From: Mesostigma viride
Taxonomy: Eukaryota; Streptophyta; Mesostigmatophyceae; Mesostigmatales; Mesostigmataceae
Reading direction: 5' to 3'
Assembly (NCBI GenBank): GCA_009746045.1
Contig: RPFO01000213.1
Coordinates: forward strand, 9,977,858-10,041,857
Length of the DNA stretch: 64,000 bases
Part shown: piece by piece, positions 1-23,535 of the stretch
Position numbering within the stretch: the stretch's first letter is position 1
Layout: every line of letters starts with the position of its first letter
Position numbers and translations under genes: made by a program
The notes under the pieces: generated by a model
Databases searched by the model: none
Told to the model about the DNA's origin: nothing
The model's input: only the letters and a program-made list of their open reading frames with translations

Positions 1-1005
1 CACATCAGTTTCCAGCGCTCGGAGGGAAAAAAACAAAAGCCAGGTATGCACTAATAAGCAGATATGCCGTAACAAGTCGTTGAGAAGAGGCTACTGCAAC
101 TAGGTTAGAAAACAAAGCTACAAGGGCTAGAGGAAATAGCTTTGCTAGCGAATTACCAACCTGCCACGTAGTCACCCGCCCTGATGTCCTCTTTGCAGGA
201 ACAACCCGCGTGGGTACTAGAGTGAGCAACACTGAACATCTCCTCTACAGGCCGTCCTTGGGAAGAGCCAAAAACTTGATTGCAGACAAGCAAGGATCGC
301 TGGCTGCTGTGGCTGCTGTGAGGTGCAGGTGGGCATGCACTACTATGGCATTGGCACGGCGCAGCCAGTGTGTCACCTAAAACAGCCTGAACAGGTAGCT
401 GCGAATAGGCTAATTTGCAATTGAGGTTTCTCAGATGCACGTGATGACAAGCAGAAAGGGCTGCTCAATTTTTCTCCTTTCCCATGACCAATTCTGCTAT
501 TTCACTGTTTTTTAGCGCACGGCTAGTTGCGGTCGGTACTACTAGCAAGAATGAATGCTAGTTGATACACGCTGCATTTCCAAGGGTTAAGTCTTGGTTT
601 GACACTGAAAAGAAAAACTGACAAAAGGCAAAGTGTGTCTAGAAAAAGTACCCTTCTATAGCCATCTACTACCTACTTAGTAGTATCTAACCAAGAGTCA
701 TAGAGGGGGCGCTTCTTGCAAGTAAGGGAGCGCAAACCAGGAACAAACATTCTTAGGAGCGGTAGTAAAAGCGAAAAGCTTCTTACCCACAACTTGCATG
801 CCCACAACTTGCAGAGGTCCGGGAGTGCTAAAGAATCGCAAAGCAGCCACGTTTGAAGGGGTGCCAAAGAAGAGAATATTCGTGCCTGGACCATGTCAAT
901 GAGACAGTCGGGTATGCTATGAAACAGTTGCTATGAAACAGATGTTACGAAACAGATGATGTAGGGTATGAAACAGCAGATGACCAGCTGATATTAATGA
1001 GACAA
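1..1005. other. 3' flank of the oxidoreductase gene, no gene seen
   Basis: I see no exon with homology, no RNA gene and no strong repeat here. The last recognised exon of the minus-strand oxidoreductase gene ends at a TGA at 1006-1008. A possible 5' splice site lies just before that stop (AA followed by GTACGT), so a further C-terminal exon in this stretch or beyond the window edge cannot be excluded. Confidence 0.4.
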
Positions 1006-13174
<12,169 letters not shown>

Positions 13175-14273
13175 GGCCAGCTTTTCAGACAATAACGTCG
13201 CAACTACCAGGTCAGTAACACGTGTGGATATAGCCTTCTATGGCTGGCATTGCGTTCATCCACAATGGACAGACAAGAGCGAGACAACGAACGCAGACCG
13301 TGAACACGCGGAGGCATTTGCGAGCGCGAGCGCATCTTATGCTGCTCGCTGGAGTTGACAAGTGTTGCACTCCGCAGCAGCGCAGGTGCTGTGCGGACGT
13401 TGCATTCCAGACTTTCCACGGAAAAATTTCGCAAGTTTGATAAGTAATTTTGATAAGTTTGGAGTGAGGTGTCAAGGTCCACTGGTCCAGTCTGGGAAAT
13501 CTGTTGATTTTAGAAGAAAAAATGCATTAGTTTTGGAGGTTGTTGTTGTTGTTGTTGTTGTTGTTGCCCAATGCCCACGCGGCACATGGGCAGCGGAGAT
13601 TTGGAAACGGCCGAGGGCCGGAACAGCTGTTGTTGTGAGGCCACCGTTTGGGAACCGACTACAATTGCAATGAAAACTTTGGATCTGTCATCGACCGTCT
13701 TTTTCTAAATTGTATCTCTCTCTTGAAGCTTTCCAAGAACATTAAATCTGAGATACTACCTGTTCACAAAGACGTGGGCAATTGCCAAGGGGGGCCAGAG
13801 TGGCTTCTGGCCTTCGCACTGCAAGACGTCAGCTGCCTGGTCGGACTGAGGATATGGCAGACTTGAACGCGATGTTGTCTCCCACGTCGTATTTGGAGCG
13901 CGGGGATTTCTTCCAAGTGAGAATGCATGACGATTGCGGCGCATATAATCTTTTGCGAAAATGGTGCGAACCTCCCTCTGCACGGCTACAAGAAGTCGTA
14001 AAATAAGCTGTGCTACCGTGCGAACTGCTATCTGCCCACCACGTTGGGCAAGGATCGACATGGTGAATTTCGATTAACATTTAGGCATGGCATGGAACTG
14101 AAACGTGGATTACGACTACGCGTTCCGAAAGTCTGCTGCAGTCGAATGCTGGCTGAGGTGGCATTCGTGAACACTCACAGATTGTCGCCTAGCATTGGGA
14201 TCTCCGCTGCTGTTTCTCAATGGCAGACTGGTTGAGCGGCTGTAGTTCTTAGCTTCTCCAAGACGATTCCCGC
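13175..14273. promoter_or_regulatory. Shared upstream region of two divergent genes
   Basis: This 1.1 kb stretch separates the start codons of the minus-strand oxidoreductase gene and the plus-strand GT29 gene, so it should hold both promoters. A (GTT)n run lies at 13537-13566. I see no convincing TATA box or other named element. Confidence 0.5.
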
Positions 14274-17200
14274 ATGTATAGTTCAGGTATACCGCGCATT
14301 GTCCAGGTGCTCTGGACACTCTTGCTGCTGACCCCGTTCGTGCAATCGTTGGCGAACTCGCGGGAGAGCAAATGCCGAGCCGAGGACGAGATCGCGTATT
14401 TTGGCACCATAGCGTCCAAGAGGAGAATCAGCTTGCAGCAAAGGCACAACGAACTGCAAGAAGTGCTAGGGTCCATCATCAAATGCCTCAGAGATCACAA
14501 GGACAAGGCACGCTGCCCCTTGGCGGGTCTGTTCGATGACAGCCAGGGAGATCCAGGCATCGTGCTGGTCGGGAATGGGGCGTCCGTACTGAAAGGGAAT
14601 ATGGGAAGGCGCATCGACAAGTTCCCGTACATCATGCGGTTCAACAACTTGCATGTCAGGGGCTTTGAGCACCACGTCGGCAGCAGGTAATTGTAGCACG
14701 AACCCACGATAGCTTCGCTAATGATAGTATAAACCCACTCTAGTTCCTAGTAGCATGGACCCGCTCTAGTTCTAGCTTCTCAAGGCCACCTCTCATCTTC
14801 CATACCGATAGCACGCGTCATCATGGAGACACTCATTTTCTTCGCACTGGCGACTAGAAATTACGCGCAAAAACAGGAAGGGATATCGTAGATGTGGGAT
14901 GGAGACGGACAACGAGATAGTAAACAAGGGATAGAAGGATACAGTACACAAGTGTGGCTGCGAGGGATAGAAGGATACAGTACACAAGTGTGGCTGCGAG
15001 GGATAGAAGGATACAGTACACAAGTGTGGCTGCGAGGGATAGAAGGATACAGTACACAAGTGTGGCTGCGAGGGATAGAAGGATACAGCACACAAGTGTC
15101 GCTGCGAGGGATAGAAGGATACAGTACACAAGTGTGGCTGCGAGGGATAGAAGGATACAGCACACAAGTGTGGCTGCGAGGGATAGAAGGATACAGCACA
15201 CAAGTGTGGCTGCGAGGGATAGAAGGATACAGTACACAAGTGTGGCTGCGAGGGTTAGAAGGATACAGTACACAAGTGTGGCTGCGAGGGATAGAAGGAT
15301 ACAGTACACAAGTGTGGCTGCGAGGGATAGAAGGATACAGCACACAAGTGTGGCTACGAGAAGGAGAGTGCTGGCTTTGGGCAAAATGGCAGGCTGTGGT
15401 ACCCTCTTCGTAGTGCAGGCAGTTTACGTTGTGCACTGGCCGGCTGTTCTAGTGACCCTTTTCCAGATGTCATCAGTCATGCGGGGCCCTATTCCTGATG
15501 GGGCGCTTTAGAAGTGCTGTTACCGTGGCTACGCCACTTCTAAAGCGTAGCCCTCTCCCAGATGTCACACGTAACTGTTTCCTAGATGTGATGCGTAAGC
15601 ATGATCCTGACCTCATGTCTCACTACCTTTCCGGAAAGGCAGTCAATAGAAACACGTGCATCTCTCACTTCCAGTAACGGCACTGCGTACACTTTATCAG
15701 CCAATCCTCCCGCCCCACCTTTACAGCTCTGCTGTGCCCCTTGGACGCTCAACTGGCTCCCCAGCCCCAGCCCCTAGCCCTTCCCTCTGTATGCCTGGGC
15801 TTGGCCCTCGTCTGTTGGTGCCTTCATGCTTACCTCTGTGCTATACCATCATGGGCTATTATATCATCATGGGCTATTATACCGTCATGGGCCATCAAAT
15901 CATCGTGGGCTATCATGCCATCATGGGCTATACACCACCATGGGCAGTTATGCCATCATGGGCTATTTTTAGTTCCAACTCAGCCCTCGCCTGCGCGCGC
16001 ATGCTTGTGGGCTGCGCGAGGACCCGCCCCAGCTTGCATGCCCGCGTGTGTGTGCCCTAGATTGTCTGCCCGCGTGTATGCCCGCACACGTGCCCGCGTG
16101 TGTGCCCGCGTTGGTTCGTTGGTCAACTGCTGGCACACCGAGGGATGATCCCAATAGCTGATCATTAGGCACTCACGGCACATGCTGGTGAAGCCCCCGG
16201 CCAACGTCATCCCCTGGCCGTATGCACCATGGCTTTTTGGACCCTACTGGGGATTGGCTTGCGATCATGCTGCAACCCCCCAAGAACAAGCCCAGGAAGA
16301 TTAATTCATCCGTTTTCAGATCCTAGTCACATTTTGTTTTTTCCCAACCATGTTTTCTTCCTTCCAAAGAATTTTTTGTTTGCTCCTCCTGCGCAGGCCG
16401 ACCTCCCCAAGCAACTTATGCTCACGTGATGGGGTCTAAGTGCACATCAATTGATTAATTATTTGATCACTCCCAGAACGAGCATCCCCATGCATGTCTT
16501 TCTTTCCTCTCATAATTCTCAATCCACCATCGTCCCCTGGCCGCATGCCCACACACCCAGAACGAGTATCTCCCTCCTGCCCTTATGCTTCACCCACTTA
16601 CAGCTGGCCGGTGGCACTTGTAATGCCCACGTTTTCCCCTGCTCCCGTCACCCCCCCCAGAACGAGCATCCTCTTCCTGGGCTCGTTGCGCGAGATTATC
16701 AAGTGCACCGACGAGCAGAAGGCATCGGGCCTCGAATCCATCGCCTGCGTCACCGACGACGCGGCGCGTGGGCTATGGTCCCAGGTGGAAGAGACGGAGC
16801 GCTCAGGGACCCACGGGCTGGTCTCCGTGCTCTCCGCCAGCACGCAAATCCCCGCGTTCCTCCTCCTATCCCAGCACGCGCCGCAGGAGGTGCGCTCGAT
16901 GAGCCGCGTGTGGCGGCTCAGTAACTGGCCTTCGGGGAAAATGGCGAATGAGGTGCTCGATACGTTGTCTAAAAATAACCCGCGCGCGCGGCTCTCGACG
17001 CGATTCAAACCAGACGTCGTGCTCCGAAATGGAATGTACGCGATTATTATGTTGTTACAGTGCGGCATCAAGCCAACACTGGCGGGGTTTGATGTAGGGT
17101 TGGCACAGGGCGATGCGTACACGCACCATTATTACCCACGGCCCGAGGAGCCTGTGCAGGAGCTATCGGGGCGTGCCGCGCGCAAGGCGATGCGCAGCCA

Positions 17201-17285
17201 TGAGAAGAGCTACCATGATTTCTATGCCGAGGGGCAGGTGTTGAAGGAGCTGTTGACGGCGGGGCTGATCTCCCAGCTTACGTGA
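14274..17285 (+). CDS. GT29 sialyltransferase-like Golgi glycosyltransferase, two exons
   Basis: Exons 14274-14686 and 16661-17285; the phase-2 donor (CAG then GTAATT) and the acceptor (CCCCAG then AACGAGC) join in frame to 345 aa. A hydrophobic stretch near residues 9-25 (VQVLWTLLLLTPFVQSLA) looks like the signal anchor of a type II Golgi membrane protein. Sialylmotif L is seen at about 95-124 (GIVLVGNGASVL, then IDKFPYIMRFN). Sialylmotif S is at about 258-285 (NGMYAIIMLLQCGIKPTLAGFD), followed by the HHYY block near 291 and a HEK/E region near 317 resembling motif VS. Members of GT29 transfer sialic acid from CMP-sialic acid in animals; plant and algal members keep the fold, but their donor sugar (sialic acid or Kdo-like) is uncertain. 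The 2 kb intron is full of repeats. The start codon is the first in frame before the anchor. Confidence 0.88.
14935..15360. repeat. Minisatellite, 36 bp unit, ~12 copies
   Basis: The unit is GGATAGAAGGATACAGTACA plus CAAGTGTGGCTGCGAG. The length is a multiple of three and no unit has a stop in several frames, so long open frames appear on both strands; they are artefacts. It lies in the intron of the GT29 gene. Confidence 0.95.
15845..15965. repeat. CATCATGGGCTAT tandem repeat
   Basis: Seven or so imperfect copies of CATCATGGGCTATTATAC, GT29 intron. Confidence 0.85.
16471..16672 (+). repeat. Three copies of the exon 2 acceptor junction in the GT29 gene
   Basis: CCCAGAACGAGCATC occurs three times, with the A after CAG at 16477, 16561 (one change) and 16661. 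Only the last leads into the open coding frame. All three keep AG and follow pyrimidine-rich stretches (TTTCTTTCCTCT and similar), so the first two are potential decoy 3' splice sites. Confidence 0.8.
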
Positions 17286-17736
17286 GCTGTGTTTGGAAAT
17301 TGATGAGCTGATCAATAGTTGTCTCATAGATCTATAGGGAGATAAAGACATCCTACTGGCGGGAGGGTGCTCAGATGCCGCAGAGGTGCTCACAGGCTTG
17401 GAAACTGGCTCCAGACCGCCTTGATCAACCGTGCTGGCCACTCTACCTAGCCTGCTCTTTGCATAAACCATTTTATACCGGTTACAATCTGAATTATGGA
17501 ATTTTAATTTACACCTAGACTGCGTCACGTGAGCGGAAGTCCTCATGCATGAGTGACAGATGGAAATGGAACAAGGGATGGGTGGGACTAGGCTAAGGCT
17601 ATGGCTGGTGGTGTACCTTGCGTTAGCGGTGCATGTGACTAGGTATGTGGGCCGGCACAGCTAGGCAAACATTCTCAAGCATGGCCATAGCGGCAGTGAC
17701 TACCAATGGATACAAGCTAGGGCTATTCAAGCTATT
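17286..17736. other. 3' flank of the GT29 gene
   Basis: No coding feature or repeat recognised between the GT29 stop and the LINE ORF1-like remnant. Confidence 0.4.
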
Positions 17737-18970
17737 CTAGCCTGCTGGGGGCGTCCACATCTTGTGGTTGATCATCAGGTCCCCGCCCCGCCAGTATACC
17801 TTGGGCTTCTGGGGGTCCTGCTTATGGCGGAGGTATTCAGGCCACAGGTCGCGTCGCTGCTGCTGCTGCTGAGCGGGGGTCATCATGAGGTCGTCGTCCA
17901 GCGTCCAGGTGAGGTCGTGCAACCGCTTGCGACGAGAGAGGAACCGCTGCTTGTCCTCACGGGAGGGGAAGGTGAGAAGGACTGGTGGGGGAGCCGCCTT
18001 GTCCCGTGAGTGGGGAAGGCGGTGGCACCCACGCAGTTCTACCTCACCTACCAGGCCCATGAGTGACTTTTGTGTAATTATTTTTTTAATGAGATTAGCA
18101 TAGTACTCCGTGGCATGCCTTTGCGCATGACACGCAAGTACTTACTTACTTACTTAGGCCCATGAGGGTAAGGAGCTGGTCCTTGAGCTCGTCGGCAAGG
18201 GAGGTTGACGTGTCACCTGGCTTCTGGGGGAAACGACGCAGCACCACTCGGCACTCGCGGCGAGCGCGGTCGGTGGCCTCCCGTTGGTTGGCCTGGCGGT
18301 GGTCCTCCAGCTCCTGGAGCTTCGTGGCGATGGCGTCGGTGGTTGCTCAAGGCGGTACGTCGCTGACTGCAGCAGGTTCGCACAGGAGAGCGGCGGGAGG
18401 TCGCCAGCACTGATCCTGCCGGGGTGGCTGGGATGCGATGGTGGCCGTCTGCTCCGCTATCTTTGGGACCTGTGTGGCCAGGGCCTCGGTGTGGGCGGTG
18501 ATGGCTTCAAGCTTCTTCATGAGCACGCCGCACTTCCCCTCCACCTGGTTGAGGCGGGAGAGGAGTGCAGCATGCGCCTCAGATGCCTGCGCCGTGGTCT
18601 CGGCAGCTAGCGCCGTGAGCTGAGGTTGTAGCTTGTGTGCGACCTTGGTTTCCGTATTGGAGACCTTGGCCTCCACCGCGTGTTGAGCGCTTCATCTTCT
18701 CGGCCAGCGGCCAGGTCACGTGCTCCTCCAGCACTGCTCGGATGTCATCCTTGCTCGAGGGAGGGAGCCGGTGTGGCTGCCGGCTGCGCAGGCCGGGCTG
18801 CCCAGGTTGCGGAGCCGAGTGACGTACGAGGTCGCGTTCAGTGAGCTTGAAGAAGCTGAAGATGATGGCGAGGCGATGGTTGAATTCTGGCAGGGCGAGG
18901 AACCCCTCCACCTTGTCGGCGGGGATGGGCCCATCGATCGGGCCCACGGAGCTTGTGTTCCCGTGCGTAG
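17737..18970 (-). pseudogene. LINE ORF1-like protein remnant (coiled coil plus nucleic-acid-binding C terminus)
   Basis: Read from 18970 down to 17737 and disrupted by frameshifts. The 3' part encodes PPPVLLTFPSREDKQRFLSR, then DDDLMMTPAQQQQQRRDLWP and VYWRGGDLMI, the pattern of the C-terminal domain of L1-type ORF1 proteins (a basic strand, then LTP..RR..W, then a short GD motif). Upstream is a region of heptad-like Ala, Leu, Glu, Lys repeats (about 18370-18676) typical of the ORF1 coiled coil. A 92-bp LINE tail has landed inside it at 18064; without that insert the frame is continuous across the site (LLTLMG joined to LVGEVELRG). No ORF2 follows on the minus strand, so it is a fragment or an ORF1-only element. 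Confidence 0.75.
18064..18155 (+). mobile_element. LINE-D, severely 5'-truncated copy (92 bp)
   Basis: Flanked by a perfect 11-bp target-site duplication, AGGCCCATGAG (18053-18063 and 18156-18166). It ends in (TTAC)n. It shares ATGAGATTAGCATA, then GTGGCATGCC and CATGACACGCAAGTACTTAC, with the longer copy at 30294-30519, where ATGAGATTAGCA forms the last codons of an ORF2-like frame. So it is the extreme 3' end of that LINE. Confidence 0.85.
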
Positions 18971-19397
18971 TACAGGGGTCACCCGCAGTATCGCAACAAG
19001 AATCGCAACTCAAAAAATTTTTTTTTATCATCCACTTCGATTAAGGGCAGGTATGGGCACACCATGGCACCTTTACTTTTCAAAAGTGATGTTTGGATGA
19101 AAAATGGGAGCGTGCTCGAGTATCGCAACACCCAGTTCCGCAACTGAAAACCCACCAATTCTAGAGTTCCGCAATGCAACAGAATCGCAACAAACCTGGC
19201 AAGTATACCAAAAGTACGCCGTACACGTGCGCCGGAAGGAATAAATTGTCGCCAATCGGCGTGCAGGATCCGATATGTGCTTGCAATAGTTAACGCCGTT
19301 GACGATTGATTTGCCGCGCGGTGTTCAGTTCAGTTCAGTGGGATTCATCGCGCGGAAGTCAGTGCAATAATGAACAAAAACAAAAGTCACCCTCATA

Positions 19398-22145
19398 ATG
19401 GACATAGTAGAGAAGGCATGGCGCGACGACATTGCCGGCTTTATCCTCTTCTGGGACTTTGAAAAAGCGTTTGACCGCATGTGCTGGGCATACCTCCGAC
19501 ACATATTGATCGGCTTAGGGTTTGGCCCACGCATCCTAACGGTCATCATGGGAATGATCAAATCGCTAACTTGGTACATCCTTATCAACGGTCACAAATC
19601 TGCACTTGGCCACAGCTCAAGATCCCTCCCCCAAGGAGATTGTATGTCCCCCATCTTGTTCCTACTGGCACACGCAGGATTGTTTTGGCTCCACCAGCAC
19701 GACCCTCGTCTGCAGGGCTTCCCGCTTGCAGGCAGTGCCAAAGGTATTGTACAGATAGCCTATGTGGATGACACCACCAATGTTTGCATCTCTCTACAGG
19801 AAGTGAATGCTGTCTTGGAAAATATCAACACGTACTCTGTGGCCTCACAACAACGTTGTAATGTGCAAAAGTCCACGGGACTGCACATCGGCAAACCCAA
19901 CCCATCTCGGATAGATGTAGTATGTAGCCAATGTAGATAGATTAGACCGGTAGGAATATGTGCACCCATCCATCCATCCATCGGGGTTAATGCTCCGTGA
20001 CTCCCCAACGGGAGCACGAGTCTAATTAATTAATTAATTAATTAATCTCGGATAAACCCCTCTCACCTGGCCATGACATGGGTCAAACCAGGTGAACACC
20101 ATCTTTTGCACAATTGCCCCATTGGCTGCACGCCAGAGGGACGTTTGGCTGAACATCGTGCGTTTTTATATGACGAAACCAACCACGTGGGCAAACTTGC
20201 AGGAGTGCTCCTCACGGCAGGGCGGTGGGGTGGCGTCCAGCGGATGAGCTTACGAGGAAAAGCACTAATCGTCAACCAACTCTTGTTCTCCAAGGTTTTA
20301 TACTACTGTCTGGCACACCCTCCCAACGATCATACCATACAGCTTATCCAACGCATCGGCAGCAACTTTGTTTGGAAACAGAAAGGTTTGATATCTCACA
20401 CGGTACATGGTTGGATCAGCCGGGATATGTCCTTTATGTCATGGTTGCACGGTGGTCTAGGGCTACACAACATACAATGGCGCTTGTGGTCGATGTATGC
20501 TAAACAAGTGATCAGCGTGTACATGGAAGTGAACACGCACCCTGGCTGCCTGTTGGCAAAAGAGTCTCTCTCCGCTAGTTACACCCATGCTAATGGCACA
20601 TCATGGCACCTTGACGCTGGAGTACTTGGCTGCACACTGATATCATACAAGGGGCTCCCCTGGTACTGGTCGCGCCTATGGTTAGGTTATCACAAGCTCA
20701 AACCTGGGCGCCTCGTTTTTCCCACCACTCGTGAGGAGGTTGCACGACAGATTCTTTATTTCAATGATTTGATCGTGGACAATGCGCGCAAGCCCTTGGG
20801 CACGTTACATGGGCACAACCCTTATGCTGGCTTCCTGTGCGCATCACCCCCTGTTCTGAGAGTGCTCGATCTCTACGCGTGGCAGGGGGACAGATATCGG
20901 TTACGGGCATACACTGAAGTTAATGCTTGGGTGCAAAACATGCCATCGCTACACGCTTGGAACACCCTCATCCAGGCCATCCCAGCTACATGGCATGCTG
21001 TGATGATGGCCCCACGCAAGGCCCTACAGCCGGGTGATTGGATCAGTTTTTACCCAGACGGGATCGCATCCACATGCAAAGGTCTGGTCCGGGGAGTGTT
21101 GCCTCCGGCCGGAATTCAAGTCCAAGTGGCCGACACCCTTCCAGGCCACAATGGTTGCCTCAATCAGTTGGCGACATTATGTGTCTGTCTTCCAGCCCAC
21201 CAATGTCACCGTATCCGGATGGTCCCGTGGTTAGTATCAAGGTCCTGCATGTTCCAGCCGGACCCCACGACCCCGGCGGAGGCCATCACTTGGTTACACG
21301 TAGGCAATACGAGATTGGATACTTTACCATTGGACCCCCTGGAATTTGGCTGGACCCTGACCAAGGGGATGTCTAGGATCAGCAAATGTCTTTACGAGTA
21401 CACGGCAGAATGGGGTTATGACATTTTATTGCACGAGAACCATAAGCTCCACCCTGGCCGCCCACGATGGGGCTTTCAATGGCCTGGATATCGTTGGATT
21501 AAACTTATCACCCTGGCGGTCGATCACCCTTTGGTGGACCGCAGAGCGACCGACATTCAACATCTTTTACTGCACAGAGCCATCGGGGTAAACGCGACCC
21601 TCAGCAGCCGGTTTCACCACGATGCGACATGCCTGTGCACCTTCCCTTCGGAAACAATTGAGCACCGCTTTCTCTACTGCCAAGTGAGCGGGGTGTGGCA
21701 ATGGTTGTTTAACGTATGGTCCGCATGGACCGCGCTACCACATTCCACACTAACGCTATCCGTGCGTTGTATCATATTCGGTATGGCGGGGACCCCCGGG
21801 GAGGAGCTATCCGACAGTCAACTAGCCTGGGTATGGCTCCGAACTAATATGCTATACGCGATCTGGACTATCCGGAACGAGACGGTTTTCAAAGTGCGGC
21901 ACGAATACACCAAAGCCGCCGTTGTGAGGCGGTTTATCTTCCTCTGGAACTCAGCAATGCGTCGCGCTTGGCTCTTGGCGCAAGAACAATACAAGGTGTG
22001 GGACCCCGGGCCCAACAATGACAGGCCCAGCCCCTTGGAGCTCTTCCATGCTCTCCTGGGACGCAACAGGGTGTTTACTTGCATTCCTCACGGTGACCTT
22101 ACGCGCGTCACTTGGCTCCCCTGGTCACACAATGCTCCTTTCTAA
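19398..22145 (+). pseudogene. Reverse transcriptase ORF2 fragment of LINE-A, split by a SINE
   Basis: The first part (to 19913) shows RT motifs: DFEKAFDRM (motif A), LPQGDCMSPILFLL (motif B) and IAYVDDTTN (motif C, the catalytic YVDD). The second part (from about 20045) continues in the same frame if the SINE insert and one copy of its duplication are removed: KPNPSRI then NPSHLAM. It runs to TAA at 22143-22145. Near the C terminus CLCTFPSETIEHRFLYCQVS is a zf-RVT-like Cys/His segment common after plant and algal LINE RT domains. The 5' truncation removes the endonuclease. Apart from the truncation and the SINE the frame is open over about 870 codons, so the insertion looks fairly recent. Confidence 0.9.
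19914..20044 (+). mobile_element. SINE-1 copy inside LINE-A
   Basis: Flanked by the 10-bp duplication ATCTCGGATA (19904-19913 and 20045-20054). It contains the family blocks GATAGATTAGACCGGTAGG, CACCCATCCATCC, the hairpin CTCCCCAACGGGAG and an (ATTA)n tail. Its 5' end is truncated compared with the copy at 29477. Confidence 0.9.
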
Positions 22146-22789
22146 ACCTTTCACCTATCACACTACCCTCAGAGGGTAACCAGCTGGTCGATACGTGGTA
22201 CCTCTTCACCTAATGATATTCCTATTGGTTAATAAAAATACCCATTTACCCGGAAAAATGAACAAAAACAAAAGTGTGCCGCCTCTTCATTGAATAATCA
22301 ACGACCTATAATTAGTCTACAACCACTAACCTTTCGTTATCAAACAGTTCCCTAATCATCACGCGCGTCATCGTCTCGTCATTGCGCGTCATTACCCCGT
22401 CATTGTCCCGCCGACATTACACAGCTATGGTCTTGAGGTATAGTCGGCGCCGTGGCATGTTAAACAAACTGCGTTGTTTCATTCACAGTGTGGTTTCATA
22501 ATGTCGCTCTTTCGAACGGGGATGCATTAGGCAACAATACTGGACAGATTCTGAAAGAGGGTGTGTTTGTGAAGTGGGGATGGCAGCGGCCCAGCATTTG
22601 CTGGCCGTGCGGGTGCAACTTTGAGGCGACTACATATATCGCCCTGAACCGTCTTTGTTAAAGCGGTGAGACAGTCCAGTGTTACAGTCCGGCCGCAGGC
22701 CGGGCAAGGGAAATGCTGTGTTCACCATGATGCTGCGGGCCGAGGATGGGTGGCTGCATGGAAACGTGAATGCTTGCATCGAATGGATG

Positions 22790-23535
22790 GCGGTGTCTGC
22801 ATGCATGGATTGCACGTGAATGTTCGCAGGATGGGTGGTAATTGCATGGATGCTCGCAGGATGGGTGCTAATTACACGAATCGATATTGCATTAATGCTT
22901 GCAGGGATGGATGGTGTTTGCATGCGTGGATACGTGAATGCTTGCAGGGATGGATGGTGTTTGCATGCATGGATACGTGAATGCTTGCAGGGATGGGTGG
23001 TGTTTGCATGCATGGATACGTAAATGCTTGCAGGGATGGATGGTGTTTGCATGCATGAATGTGTGAATGCTTGCATGGGTGGATGGTGTTTGCATGCATG
23101 GATGGGTGGTGTTTGCATGCATGGATACCTGAAAGCTTGGGGTGGATGGTGTTTGCATGCATGGATACGTGAATGCTTGCATGGGTGGATGGTGTTTGCA
23201 TGCATGGATGCGTGAATGCTTGCACGGATGGGTGGTGTTTGCATGCATGGATACGTGAATGCTTGCCTGGGTGGATGGTGTTTGCATGCATGGATACGTG
23301 AATGCTTGCACGGATGGGTGGTGTTTGCATGCATGGATACGTGAATGCTAGCATGGATGGATGGTGTTTGCATGCATGAATGTGTGAATGCTTGGGGTGG
23401 ATGGTGTTTGCATGCATGGATACGTGAATGCTTGCGTGGATGGATGGTGTTTGCATGCATGGATGCGTGAATGCTTGCAGGGATGGAAGTGATTGCATGC
23501 ATGGATACGCGAATGCATGCATGAATGCGACCGAG
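22790..23535. repeat. Minisatellite, GAATGCTTGCAGGGATGGAT-type units
   Basis: Some 16 imperfect units of roughly 43-60 bp built from GAATGCTTGCAGGGATGG and TGTTTGCATGCATGGATACG. His/Cys/Ala-rich open frames over it on the minus strand (AFTYPCMQTPSIPAS and so on) are repeat artefacts. It lies inside the 38-bp-TIR transposon. Confidence 0.92.

Larger units (their letters stand above)
19388..22256 (+). mobile_element. LINE-A, 5'-truncated L1-like retrotransposon
   Basis: Flanked by a perfect 19-bp target-site duplication, AATGAACAAAAACAAAAGT (19369-19387 and 22257-22275). The element starts inside the reverse transcriptase domain and ends with about 110 bp of 3' untranslated sequence and a short A run. 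It sits inside the 38-bp-TIR transposon and is itself interrupted by a SINE-1 copy. Confidence 0.92.

Noticed and set aside
14793-15511. Long repeat proteins on both strands (RGIEGYSTQVWL, SLAATLVYCILL and others)
   Set aside because: A 36-bp minisatellite without stops inside a well supported intron; five overlapping open frames over one array cannot all be genes.
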